This document shows, piece after piece, positions 47,393 to 54,986 of a DNA stretch of 59,403 nt. The notes below the pieces were generated by a model. That model was given only the letters and a program-made list of their open reading frames with translations. It had not been told where the DNA came from and made no database searches. Both the position numbers and the translations under genes were made by a program. The first letter of the stretch is position 1, and each line of letters starts with the position of its first letter. Location of the stretch: contig QCIZ01000009.1 of NCBI GenBank assembly GCA_003216375.1, positions 1 to 59,403 of the forward strand, given 5' to 3'. The DNA comes from Prochlorococcus sp. AG-402-O21. Lineage in GTDB: Bacteria > Cyanobacteriota > Cyanobacteriia > PCC-6307 > Cyanobiaceae.

Positions 47393-47428
47393 AAAAAAGA
47401 GCCTCATCATATGACGAGGCTCTTTTTT
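47393..47428. terminator. Bidirectional terminator, mini-protein B and pcb copy 4
   Basis: Core arms GAGCCTC (47399-47405) and GAGGCTC (47416-47422) with A6 and T6 extensions and a 10-nt loop. Serves the plus gene ending at 47363 and the minus pcb gene ending at 47453. Confidence 0.85.
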
Positions 47429-47452
47429 ATTGGGATTTTTAAAAACCAATAA

Positions 47453-48541
47453 TTAATCAGAAAGGGTAACCCTAGCGTTATCAAGATTACTAATTGAATC
47501 AGTAACCTTCTTGAAATCAAAGCCTAAAGCACGTATTGCATGCCAAAGGTGACCTTGAATGAAGAAAAAGCCTAGGTAATAATGAACATTTGTAAGCCAA
47601 GCTCTTGAAGTATGGCCACTAACAACTCCAGTCATATCAGCGGTATCAATCCAATAAGGAGATATACCAAATTTAAGAGCTAGTGTTTCTCCATACCAAG
47701 CTTCTGGATAAACAGTTGTATTTGTTGCACACCAGAAAGCTGCAATAATTGCCATCCAACCAATACCGGCAAGAGACCATGAAAGAACTGCTTCAGCAGA
47801 AAGAATGTTCTTTCCTTTGAATTCGGTGTACTCGCCTACTTGCTTGGTAGCGATATGAAATGCTCCACCTGTAATCTCAACAAATGCTAAGAATGCATGA
47901 CCACCCATAACATCCTCAAGACTATCGATAGCCAAGAAATCAAACTGATGGTTCCAAATATTGGTCAAGTTAAGGTTGTACTCAACTTGTCGAACAGCTC
48001 CTAAGGCAGGATCGTAAATTCCATGAATTCGGGCCCACTCAACAAACCATATACATGCCACTCCAAAGAAAATCAAATGGTGACCAAGGATAAAAGTCTG
48101 ATTATCTGGATTGTCCCATTCAAGCTTGTATCTTGCTGCCTGACGATGCTCAGGACGATCATCAGCAAACAAACCTGAACTATTTTGGGTGTCTTCGCTA
48201 AAGATCAAAGAATGCAATAAACCTGCACCCGCATATACCATTGAGCAAATCAGATGGAATACACCGATAAAGGCTATTGATGTGCCATCAAATACTGTTC
48301 CAGTTGGATCAAATCCAATACCAATAGAAGCAAGATGTGGAATACTCACCATACCCTGGTGTCCCATTGGAATATCTGGGTTGTATCTAGCGAGCTCCCA
48401 AAGTGTGTTTGCACCAGCTGCGAAACAAATCAATCCTGTATGAGCAACATGCGAGCCAATAAATCGGCTTGACTTATTTGTTACGACAGAATTACCAACC
48501 CACCACCCGTAAGTGACGTCTGGATTTCCGTAGGACTGCAT
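47453..48541 (-). CDS. pcb: Pcb chlorophyll a/b-binding antenna protein (copy 4, IsiA-like features)
   Basis: 362 aa from ATG at 48541. Same fold and C-terminus (IQGHLWHAIRALGFDFKK). Two regions set it apart: after the first helix it reads MGHQGMVSIPHLASIGIGFDPTGTVFDGTS rather than MGHQSSIFLAHLAS, closer to IsiA-type proteins, and residues about 118-137 carry an insertion SEDTQNSSGLFADDRPEHRQ. These fit the group of Prochlorococcus Pcbs associated with photosystem I or iron stress (inference). Central DNA nearly identical to copy 3. Confidence 0.94.
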   Translation of the reverse strand: MQSYGNPDVTYGWWVGNSVVTNKSSRFIGSHVAHTGLICFAAGANTLWELARYNPDIPMGHQGMVSIPHLASIGIGFDPTGTVFDGTSIAFIGVFHLICSMVYAGAGLLHSLIFSEDTQNSSGLFADDRPEHRQAARYKLEWDNPDNQTFILGHHLIFFGVACIWFVEWARIHGIYDPALGAVRQVEYNLNLTNIWNHQFDFLAIDSLEDVMGGHAFLAFVEITGGAFHIATKQVGEYTEFKGKNILSAEAVLSWSLAGIGWMAIIAAFWCATNTTVYPEAWYGETLALKFGISPYWIDTADMTGVVSGHTSRAWLTNVHYYLGFFFIQGHLWHAIRALGFDFKKVTDSISNLDNARVTLSD

Positions 48542-48605
48542 AATTGAGGAAATTGAAGTCGAAATTCGACCTACCTTACATTTACTGCCATTAATTTGCT
48601 TGAAA

Positions 48606-48624
48606 TCGTAAAAGGTCTTTATTT
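48606..48624 (-). promoter_or_regulatory. Shared pcb upstream element (copy 4)
   Basis: Minus strand AAATAAAGACCTTTTACGA, about 65 nt before the start; GACCT core preserved. Confidence 0.45.
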
Positions 48625-48742
48625 AATACACAAATGAAATCAATAATAGAGCTGGTATTATCCGTTGATTTTCCTTACAAAACCAGTGTTAGATAGGATT
48701 TAAGAATCCTTGATACATCTCATCAATTTTATTAAATAAATA

Positions 48743-48772
48743 AAAAGCCCCGCAAAGTATTACGGGGCTTTT
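48743..48772 (-). terminator. Terminator of pcb copy 5
   Basis: Arms AAAAGCCCCG (48743-48752) and CGGGGCTTTT (48763-48772) with a 10-nt loop, 26 nt after the copy 5 stop on the minus strand. Confidence 0.87.
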
Positions 48773-48798
48773 ATTGAATATCCAAGCAATGAAATCAG

Positions 48799-49863
48799 TT
48801 AGTCATTAAGAGTGATTTGTGCCCTATCTAAACCAGCAACAGCATTTGCAACTCTCCTAAAGTCAAAGCCTAATGCACGAATAGCGTGCCATAAATGCCC
48901 TTGTAAGAAGAAGAATCCAAAATAATAATGCACATTTGTTAAAGCAGCTCTTGTGGTGTGACCTGCTAATGCAGTGCTCTCACTTACCTCTACAGTATCT
49001 ATCCAATAGGGAGAAATTCCAAATTTCAAAGCCAAAGGCTCTCCAAACCAAGGTTCAGGATAAACAGTTGTATTTGTTGCGCACCAGAATGCTGCGACAA
49101 TCGCCATCCAACCAATACCTGCCAATGAGAAAGATAAAACGGCCTCGGCAGAAAGGATCCCAGCTCCTTTAAATTGTGTGTATTCTCCTACCTGCTTAGT
49201 TGCGATATGGAATGCACCACCAGTTATCTCAACAAATGCTAAAAACGCATGGCCACCCAAAACGTCTTCAAGATTATCAATAGCTAAGAAATCAAACTGA
49301 TGATTCCAAATATTGGTCAAATTAAGGTTGTACTCAACTTGTCGAACAGCTCCTATTGCGGGGTCATAAATCCCGTGAATTCTGGCCCATTCAACAAAAG
49401 CAATACAAGCTACCCCGAAGAAAATAAGATGATGACCCAAAATAAATGTCAAATTATCAGGGTTGTCCCATTCAAGCTTGAATTTTTGAGTAGTAGGTCC
49501 TGGCCCATCAGCCAAATCCCCATCAAAGAGCAAAGAGTGAGAAAGAGCTCCTCCTGCATAAACAAGAGAAGCAATAATATGGACAATTGCTACTGAAGCA
49601 ACATTGGCTCCAGTCCAAACACCTGCATCATCAAATCCAATTCCAATAGATGCAAGATGAGCGAGGAAAATAGAGCTTTGGTGCCCCATGGCTATAGAGG
49701 GATCAAACCTAGCTAGCTCCCAAAGGGTGCTAGCTCCTGCAGCAAATGAAATTAGGCCCGTATGACCTGCATGGGCTGCAATAAACTTTCCAGCGCGGTT
49801 AGTAACCCTTGAATTGCCAGCCCACCACCCGTAGGTGACATCTGGATTTCCATAGGTCTGCAT
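48799..49863 (-). CDS. pcb: Pcb chlorophyll a/b-binding antenna protein (copy 5)
   Basis: 354 aa from ATG at 49863. First of the five in transcription order. ELARFDPSIAMGHQSSIFLAHLAS, ILGHHLIFFGVACIAFVEW and QGHLWHAIRALGFDFRRVANAV. It shares the AVRQVEYNLNLTNIWNHQFDFLAID loop with copies 3 and 4. The C-terminal AGLDRAQITLND is close to the end of copy 4 (SNLDNARVTLSD). Confidence 0.94.
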   Translation of the reverse strand: MQTYGNPDVTYGWWAGNSRVTNRAGKFIAAHAGHTGLISFAAGASTLWELARFDPSIAMGHQSSIFLAHLASIGIGFDDAGVWTGANVASVAIVHIIASLVYAGGALSHSLLFDGDLADGPGPTTQKFKLEWDNPDNLTFILGHHLIFFGVACIAFVEWARIHGIYDPAIGAVRQVEYNLNLTNIWNHQFDFLAIDNLEDVLGGHAFLAFVEITGGAFHIATKQVGEYTQFKGAGILSAEAVLSFSLAGIGWMAIVAAFWCATNTTVYPEPWFGEPLALKFGISPYWIDTVEVSESTALAGHTTRAALTNVHYYFGFFFLQGHLWHAIRALGFDFRRVANAVAGLDRAQITLND

Positions 49864-49898
49864 ATAGAACAGGGGGGAATATATATTTTCCAGACTAC

Positions 49899-49920
49899 AA
49901 GTTAGTAGACTTTTTAACTA
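49899..49920 (-). promoter_or_regulatory. Diverged pcb upstream element (copy 5)
   Basis: Minus strand TAGTTAAAAAGTCTACTAAC, only about 36 nt before the start. Weakest match to the group (GTCTACTAAC against GACCTCTAAC). Confidence 0.3.
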
Positions 49921-50389
49921 TCAAAAACCTAAATAAACAACCATTGATTAATAATTTAACATCATTTTATACTAGTACATAAGTAAAACTTAACAGTAAA
50001 ATTAGTGCCTAATTATACAGAAAGCAAACAAGATAAGTTGCTTGCCTCCAAGCACAAAAACAGATAAGTTCTACTTAACTATTGATACGGTTTTTGTTGC
50101 TGGAAGAGCGCAAGCACTCTTCCAATGTTGACAGAGAAACGAACTTCGACTTCAATTCCTATCAACAATTAATGTCATAACAAAAATCAATCATGAGTGT
50201 GAGTACAAATAATTCATTTCATAAGTTCAAAACAAATTGATTAGCAATTGAGTTTTATAAATCCAAGAAAATTCTTATGGTTATACGTACCAATACAATT
50301 AAAAATCTCTTATAAAGTTTAACTAGTTTCTATCAATACAAATTATACTTAAAAAGCTAACTTCGGCTGAAGTTGATCGCATTGTTGAA
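49921..50389. other. Long AT-rich spacer with a strong hairpin
   Basis: No ORF that I can support up to the reading frame discussed under the next gene. A perfect 8-bp hairpin, TGGAAGAG (50101-50108) and CTCTTCCA (50117-50124) with an 8-nt loop, stands out from the AT-rich background but has no T tract. It may belong to a small RNA or to the leader of the downstream genes. Confidence 0.4.
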
Positions 50390-50587
50390 ATGGCATGGGA
50401 GGATAGGACTCCTTTTGATGCGATCGATTTTCAATTCAATCTCAAAGAGAGAGAAGTTATTCATCTAATGAGATCGAATTTAAAAACATCTTCTTTTAAA
50501 GTGTGGAGAAAAAGAGTTACTGGAAGGAAATCAAAGCATGGCTTCCCTGACAAGAAGACAAGGTTCAAGTCAGCTAATCAAAAGTGA
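50390..50587 (+). CDS. TIGR03643/DUF2805 family protein
   Basis: 65 aa from the first in-frame [53 protein letters not shown] is typical of this family of helix-turn-helix-like small proteins. Family members normally have about 15 more residues; the same frame upstream (from about 50342) reads LKKLTSAEVDRIVE, which fits that extension, but no ATG, GTG or TTG exists there. Translation may start at a rare codon such as ATT (50342). The stop overlaps the DUF2256 GTG by 3 bases. In many bacteria this family neighbours photolyase-like genes. Confidence 0.8.
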   Translation: MAWEDRTPFDAIDFQFNLKEREVIHLMRSNLKTSSFKVWRKRVTGRKSKHGFPDKKTRFKSANQK

Positions 50588-50715
50588 AGTTCAAATTGAT
50601 AAAAAATTGCCCGATTTGCTTGAAAGATTTTCAATGGAGAAAAAAATGGGCCAAAGACTGGGATAATGTCATTTACTGTTCAGAAAGATGTAGAAGAAGA
50701 AAAAATCAAAATTAA
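50584..50715 (+). CDS. DUF2256 zinc-ribbon-like mini-protein
   Basis: 43 aa from [36 protein letters not shown] matches the DUF2256 pattern: two Cys pairs (CPxC and CxxxC) spaced like a treble-clef or zinc ribbon around a WRKKW core. DUF2256 is often found next to, or fused with, cryptochrome/photolyase-like proteins. Coupled to the preceding gene by a GTGA overlap. Confidence 0.88.
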   Translation: MKFKLIKNCPICLKDFQWRKKWAKDWDNVIYCSERCRRRKNQN

Positions 50716-50807
50716 CCACGTTTTTTCGCACTTTAAAAAGAATCCAGTTATTTTAGGAAATCAACTTCTTAATCTTTGAGAAGCAACGAATTTATTAATC
50801 GACTAAA

Positions 50808-52298
50808 TTGAGAAAGATTTTCCTGATTTTTCCAAATCAATTATTCAAAATAAAAAATCAATTTTCTGACGTTAATCATATTGCTCTGATTCAAGATAAC
50901 TTATTTTTTGGTTGTGATTCTCAATGGCAAAACAAGTTTCATTGTCAAAAAATAATTTTCCACAAAGCCACTATGGACTCTTATGAAGAAGATCTCAAAT
51001 CTAAGGGTTTCAATGTAATTTATTTACAACATAAAAGAGAAAATAGAACAGAAGATAATCTCAATTATCTCTCAGGAAAAGGTTTTAATTATTTTATCAC
51101 TTATGAAATATTTGATTGGTCGCTAGAAAAAAGAATAAAGGATTTCTCTTTGAAAAATAATATAAAGTTGGAAATAAGAAAAAGTGATATGTTTATAACT
51201 TGTCCAGATATATCTGAAGAAATACTTAATCAAAAAAAAATTTATGGAATGCAGCAATTTTATAAGATTCAAAGACAAAGCCTAAATATACTTATCGAAA
51301 AAGATGGTTCGCCTAAAGGGGGGAAATGGAGTTTTGACAAAATGAATAGAAAGAAGCTCCCAAATTCAATTGAAGTTCCTAGGATACCAACTATAAAAAC
51401 AAACAGATTCCTAGATAAAGCTAAGAAAGAAGTTTCTATAAATTATAAAGATTATTATGGGAGTACAGAAAACTTTAATTATCCATTGTCTCATAAAGAG
51501 GCTGAAGAATGGTTAGATAATTTTTTAATTGAAAGATTTAATTTATTTGGAGATTATGAAGATGCAATACATTCAAATCATAGGACACTTTGGCATAGTG
51601 TTCTTTCTCCATTAATTAATTCCGGATTACTTACTCCGAGACAAATAATAGATAAATCATGGGAGTTTTATCAATCAAACAATATTGGGATTAATTCCTA
51701 TGAAGGATTTATTAGACAAATTATTGGCTGGCGTGAATTTATCCTATTAATTTATAGACGAAAGAGTTTAGAACTCAGAAATGGAAACTTCTGGGATTTT
51801 GAGGACAAACCAATACCCTTATGTTTTTACACTGGTCAAACAGGAATAAGGCCCTTGGACCACTCAATAAAAAATATTTTAGAGACAGGATATGCTCATC
51901 ATATAGAAAGACTAATGATAGTTGGAAATTTAATGCTTCTATGCAGATTCCATCCAAATCAAGTATACAAATGGTTTATGGAATTATTTATAGATTCATA
52001 TGATTGGGTTATGGTTCCAAATGTTTATGGAATGAGTCAATTTTCAGATGGAGGACTATTTACAACCAAACCATATATTTCAGGCTCTAATTATATTCGA
52101 AAAATGTCTAACTATAAATCTGAAGATTGGTGCTCAACTTGGGATAGTCTTTTTTGGACATTTATAGATGATTATAAAAATAAGTTCAAGGACCAATATC
52201 GTCTGTCTATGATTTTAAGGAGTTTAGAAAAAATGGAGCCTAATAAAAAAATGAACCACAGACGTAATGCTAATGCGTTCATGTCTAAACTAAATTAA
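50808..52298 (+). CDS. Deoxyribodipyrimidine photolyase-related protein (COG3046 type)
   Basis: 496 aa from TTG. The N-terminal alpha/beta antenna domain (about 1-130) is followed by the FAD-binding helical domain: GGKWSFDKMNRKKLP, SNHRTLWHSVLSPLINSGLLTP, GFIRQIIGWREFI, GYAHHIERLMIVGN, DWVMVPNVYGMSQFSDGGLF and KPYISGSNYIRKMSNY. This is the bacterial (6-4) photolyase/FeS-BCP architecture. Of the four Cys expected to hold the 4Fe-4S cluster only one (C442) remains; the TGxTxMxC position reads TGQTGIRP and the CxxC after MSNY is replaced by KSED with a deletion. Probably light-driven DNA repair or light sensing without the cluster. Confidence 0.85.
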   Translation: MRKIFLIFPNQLFKIKNQFSDVNHIALIQDNLFFGCDSQWQNKFHCQKIIFHKATMDSYEEDLKSKGFNVIYLQHKRENRTEDNLNYLSGKGFNYFITYEIFDWSLEKRIKDFSLKNNIKLEIRKSDMFITCPDISEEILNQKKIYGMQQFYKIQRQSLNILIEKDGSPKGGKWSFDKMNRKKLPNSIEVPRIPTIKTNRFLDKAKKEVSINYKDYYGSTENFNYPLSHKEAEEWLDNFLIERFNLFGDYEDAIHSNHRTLWHSVLSPLINSGLLTPRQIIDKSWEFYQSNNIGINSYEGFIRQIIGWREFILLIYRRKSLELRNGNFWDFEDKPIPLCFYTGQTGIRPLDHSIKNILETGYAHHIERLMIVGNLMLLCRFHPNQVYKWFMELFIDSYDWVMVPNVYGMSQFSDGGLFTTKPYISGSNYIRKMSNYKSEDWCSTWDSLFWTFIDDYKNKFKDQYRLSMILRSLEKMEPNKKMNHRRNANAFMSKLN

Positions 52299-52423
52299 TA
52301 ATTTCAACTCAGATATTTAAAACGACTAAATTTCTATTAGCTTTGTCTAGGTGTTGTTTTTACTCCAAAAGAGTACTCTAGAAAAGAAGTTAATTTTGTA
52401 TAGTGTTAATTTGATTAGGCAGA

Positions 52424-52873
52424 GTGAAGCTGAAAATTGGTGATCAAATTCCATTATTTTCTTTGAAAGATCAAAACGGGAACATCAGAACTTCAAATAA
52501 ACTGAAAAAGTCTCTAGTTTTGTTCTTTTACCCGAAAGACGATACACCTGGTTGTACTATTGAGGCCTGTGGCTTTCGAGACAAATATGATCTTTTCAAA
52601 ATTCTAGGTGCTGAGGTGTGGGGAATAAGCAATGGTAGTATTAAAAGTCATCTAGGATTTGCAAATAAAAACAAACTTCAGTATCCATTACTTTGCGATC
52701 AAAATAATATTCTCAGAAATCAATTTGGAGTACCGAAAAAGCTAGGATTCATTGAAGGAAGAGTAACCTATATAATAAATTCCGAAGGAATAATAAAACA
52801 TATATTTGAAGACCTTCTAAATGGTCCAGCGCATATAAAAGAAGCTATAAAAGCATTAAAAAAACTTCAATAA
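52424..52873 (+). CDS. Peroxiredoxin Q/BCP
   Basis: 149 aa from GTG. The peroxidatic Cys lies in FYPKDDTPGCTIEACGFRD, with a second Cys five residues later, as in the atypical 2-Cys PrxQ group. The C-terminal RVTYIINSEGIIKHIFEDLLN is normal. A thioredoxin-dependent peroxidase that removes peroxides. Placed between two photolyase-type genes, 4 bp before the second. Confidence 0.93.
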   Translation: MKLKIGDQIPLFSLKDQNGNIRTSNKLKKSLVLFFYPKDDTPGCTIEACGFRDKYDLFKILGAEVWGISNGSIKSHLGFANKNKLQYPLLCDQNNILRNQFGVPKKLGFIEGRVTYIINSEGIIKHIFEDLLNGPAHIKEAIKALKKLQ

Positions 52874-52877
52874 TAAA

Positions 52878-54005
52878 TTGAATACTCATATGAATATTTT
52901 TGAAAAGGCAAATGATTTATTAGATAATTTCATTTTCAATCACCTTCATTCTTACCATCAGCTAAGAAATTACGATTATGGGATCGAAAACAGGACTAAT
53001 GTTTCACAGATTTCTAAATATACATCTCACAGAATACTTTACGAATACGACATAATTGAAAAATTAAAAAAGTATGATAAGAGAAAAAAGTACACTGATG
53101 AAATTCTTTGGAGGATCTATTGGAAGGGTTACCTAGAAAATTACAAATCAATATGGTTTGAATATATACATTTCAAAGAAAAATCAAATAACTCAAACTC
53201 AATTAGTTCTGCAATAAATGGTAAGACAGGTATAGATTGCTTTGATACATGGATAGAGGAGCTTAGAGAAAATAACTATTTGCATAATCACTCAAGGATG
53301 TGGTTTGCAAGTATATGGATTTTCACTTTGGGACACCCATGGCAACTAGGAGCGAGGCTATTTATGAAACATCTACTAGATGGGGATGCTTCATCAAACA
53401 CCCTTAGCTGGAGATGGGTGGCCGGAATGCATACGAACAAGAAGCCTTACTTAGCATCTAAAGAAAACATCGACAAGTACTCAAATAATCGATTCAGAGA
53501 TACTCCAATTAGCATGTCAAGCGAAATTAATATCATCAAAAATAGTCAACATCAATCAAATAAACTTCCAGTTCAAAGAAGTTTCCCTAATAGTAATTTT
53601 CTACTAATGTTTGATAATGATTTGAATATAATGAACAGATCTAAGTTATTTAATTCATACTCGAAAGTATATATATTGTATAATGACTTCATCAATAATG
53701 AATTTGTGCTAAGTGAAAAAGCAAGTCAATTCAAACGAGGCTTAATTGACAAAATAAGTAAGTTAATCCCAAACTCAGAAGTATTAAAATCAAAAGACAT
53801 AGGAACATATTTGCGTGGTCAAATTCTTGTTGATGTTATCTACCCAGGAGTTGGTCACAACCTAGATTTGATAAATAAATATGCATATCAAAATCAAATC
53901 AATCTTAATTATATTTATAGAGATGATGATCTTATGTATTGGAATTATGCAAAGTCAGGATTTTATAAATTTAAAAACTCATATTATAAACTTAATAATA
54001 TCTAA
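52878..54005 (+). CDS. Photolyase FAD-domain protein with unusual domain order
   Basis: 375 aa from TTG (ATG at codon 5 is an alternative). Residues about 20-205 are a photolyase FAD-binding domain: SKYTSHRILYEYDIIEKL, DEILWRIYWKGYLE, WIEELRENNYLHNHSRMWFA, LGHPWQLGARLFMKHLLDGD and LSWRWVAGMHTNKKPYLA. The antenna domain that normally comes first is missing. Instead residues about 235-370 look alpha/beta (NFLLMFDNDLNIM, YSKVYILYND, RGQILVDVIYPGVGHNLDLI), so the order may be inverted. DNA repair or blue-light signalling is inferred. Probably translated with PrxQ. Confidence 0.8.
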   Translation: MNTHMNIFEKANDLLDNFIFNHLHSYHQLRNYDYGIENRTNVSQISKYTSHRILYEYDIIEKLKKYDKRKKYTDEILWRIYWKGYLENYKSIWFEYIHFKEKSNNSNSISSAINGKTGIDCFDTWIEELRENNYLHNHSRMWFASIWIFTLGHPWQLGARLFMKHLLDGDASSNTLSWRWVAGMHTNKKPYLASKENIDKYSNNRFRDTPISMSSEINIIKNSQHQSNKLPVQRSFPNSNFLLMFDNDLNIMNRSKLFNSYSKVYILYNDFINNEFVLSEKASQFKRGLIDKISKLIPNSEVLKSKDIGTYLRGQILVDVIYPGVGHNLDLINKYAYQNQINLNYIYRDDDLMYWNYAKSGFYKFKNSYYKLNNI

Positions 54006-54077
54006 ATCTAATAAAATACAGATACCACAAATAAAACAAAATGCAATTATAGTAAGTACAAATTTGTAAACAAAAAC

Positions 54078-54980
54078 ATGGTTAGATTTAATGAAATTAA
54101 AAATCAAAATGGAAGAGTATTCTTAATCACTGGTGCAAATAGCGGGCTTGGTTATGAAACCTCGAAATTCCTTCTAGAAAGGGGTGCCACAGTGATAATG
54201 TGTTGCAGAGATTTACTCAAAGGAGAGAAAGCCAAGCAAGAACTTTTAAAATTTAATTTCTCTGGGAAGATTGAACTAGTTAAATTAGATTTATCCGATT
54301 TAAACAACGTAAAGAGATTTTCTGAATCTATTAAAAATAAATTTAATTCCTTAGATATTTTAATAAATAATGCTGGAATAATGGCCCCGCCAAAGACTTT
54401 GAGTAAGCAAGGTTTCGAAATACAGTTTGCGGTTAATCATCTTGCTCACATGAGCTTAACGTTGGAATTATTACCCTTGCTTGAAGAAAAAAATAATTCC
54501 AGGGTAGTTACCGTAACCTCGGGCGTTCAATATTTTGGAAAGATTCAATGGGAAGATCTTCAAGGAAATCTTAAATACGATCGTTGGGCTTCATATGCGC
54601 AGAGCAAACTTGCAAACGTAATGTTTGGGTTGGAGCTCAATTTAAAACTTAAAGAAAGAAATTCACAAACATCTTCACTACTCGCTCACCCAGGATTTGC
54701 ACGTACAAATTTACAGCCAAAGTCGGTTGAGGCTAATCAATCATGGCAAGAGGGACTTGCTTATAAATTGATGGATCCAATGTTTCAAAGCGCAAAAATG
54801 GGAGCACTGCCTCAAATATCAGCAGCTACATTATCTAGCGCTCAAGGGGGAGAACAATATGGGCCTAGATTTAACTTCAGAGGGTTCCCAAAAATATGTA
54901 GAAATGCTCCAAAAGCATTAAATCAATCTTCAAGAAAGAAATTATGGGAGATAAGCGAAAAGCTTATAAAAGATGCTTGA
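54078..54980 (+). CDS. Short-chain dehydrogenase/reductase
   Basis: 300 aa from ATG. NADP-binding ITGANSGLGYETSKFLLERGA, NNAGIMAPP, the catalytic Ser in VVTVTSGVQYFG and the YAQSKLAN active site are intact. Closest in feel to retinol dehydrogenase or protochlorophyllide-reductase-like SDRs that act on hydrophobic substrates; substrate unknown. Last gene of the plus-strand run that begins with the TIGR03643 gene. Confidence 0.9.
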   Translation: MVRFNEIKNQNGRVFLITGANSGLGYETSKFLLERGATVIMCCRDLLKGEKAKQELLKFNFSGKIELVKLDLSDLNNVKRFSESIKNKFNSLDILINNAGIMAPPKTLSKQGFEIQFAVNHLAHMSLTLELLPLLEEKNNSRVVTVTSGVQYFGKIQWEDLQGNLKYDRWASYAQSKLANVMFGLELNLKLKERNSQTSSLLAHPGFARTNLQPKSVEANQSWQEGLAYKLMDPMFQSAKMGALPQISAATLSSAQGGEQYGPRFNFRGFPKICRNAPKALNQSSRKKLWEISEKLIKDA

Positions 54981-54986
54981 TCTCCT

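Noticed and set aside
42889-49863. Pcb genes as CP43 (psbC) or isiA
   Set aside because: They lack the large lumenal loop of CP43, and five copies with the shared MQ(T/S)YGNPDVTY start are typical of Prochlorococcus Pcb.
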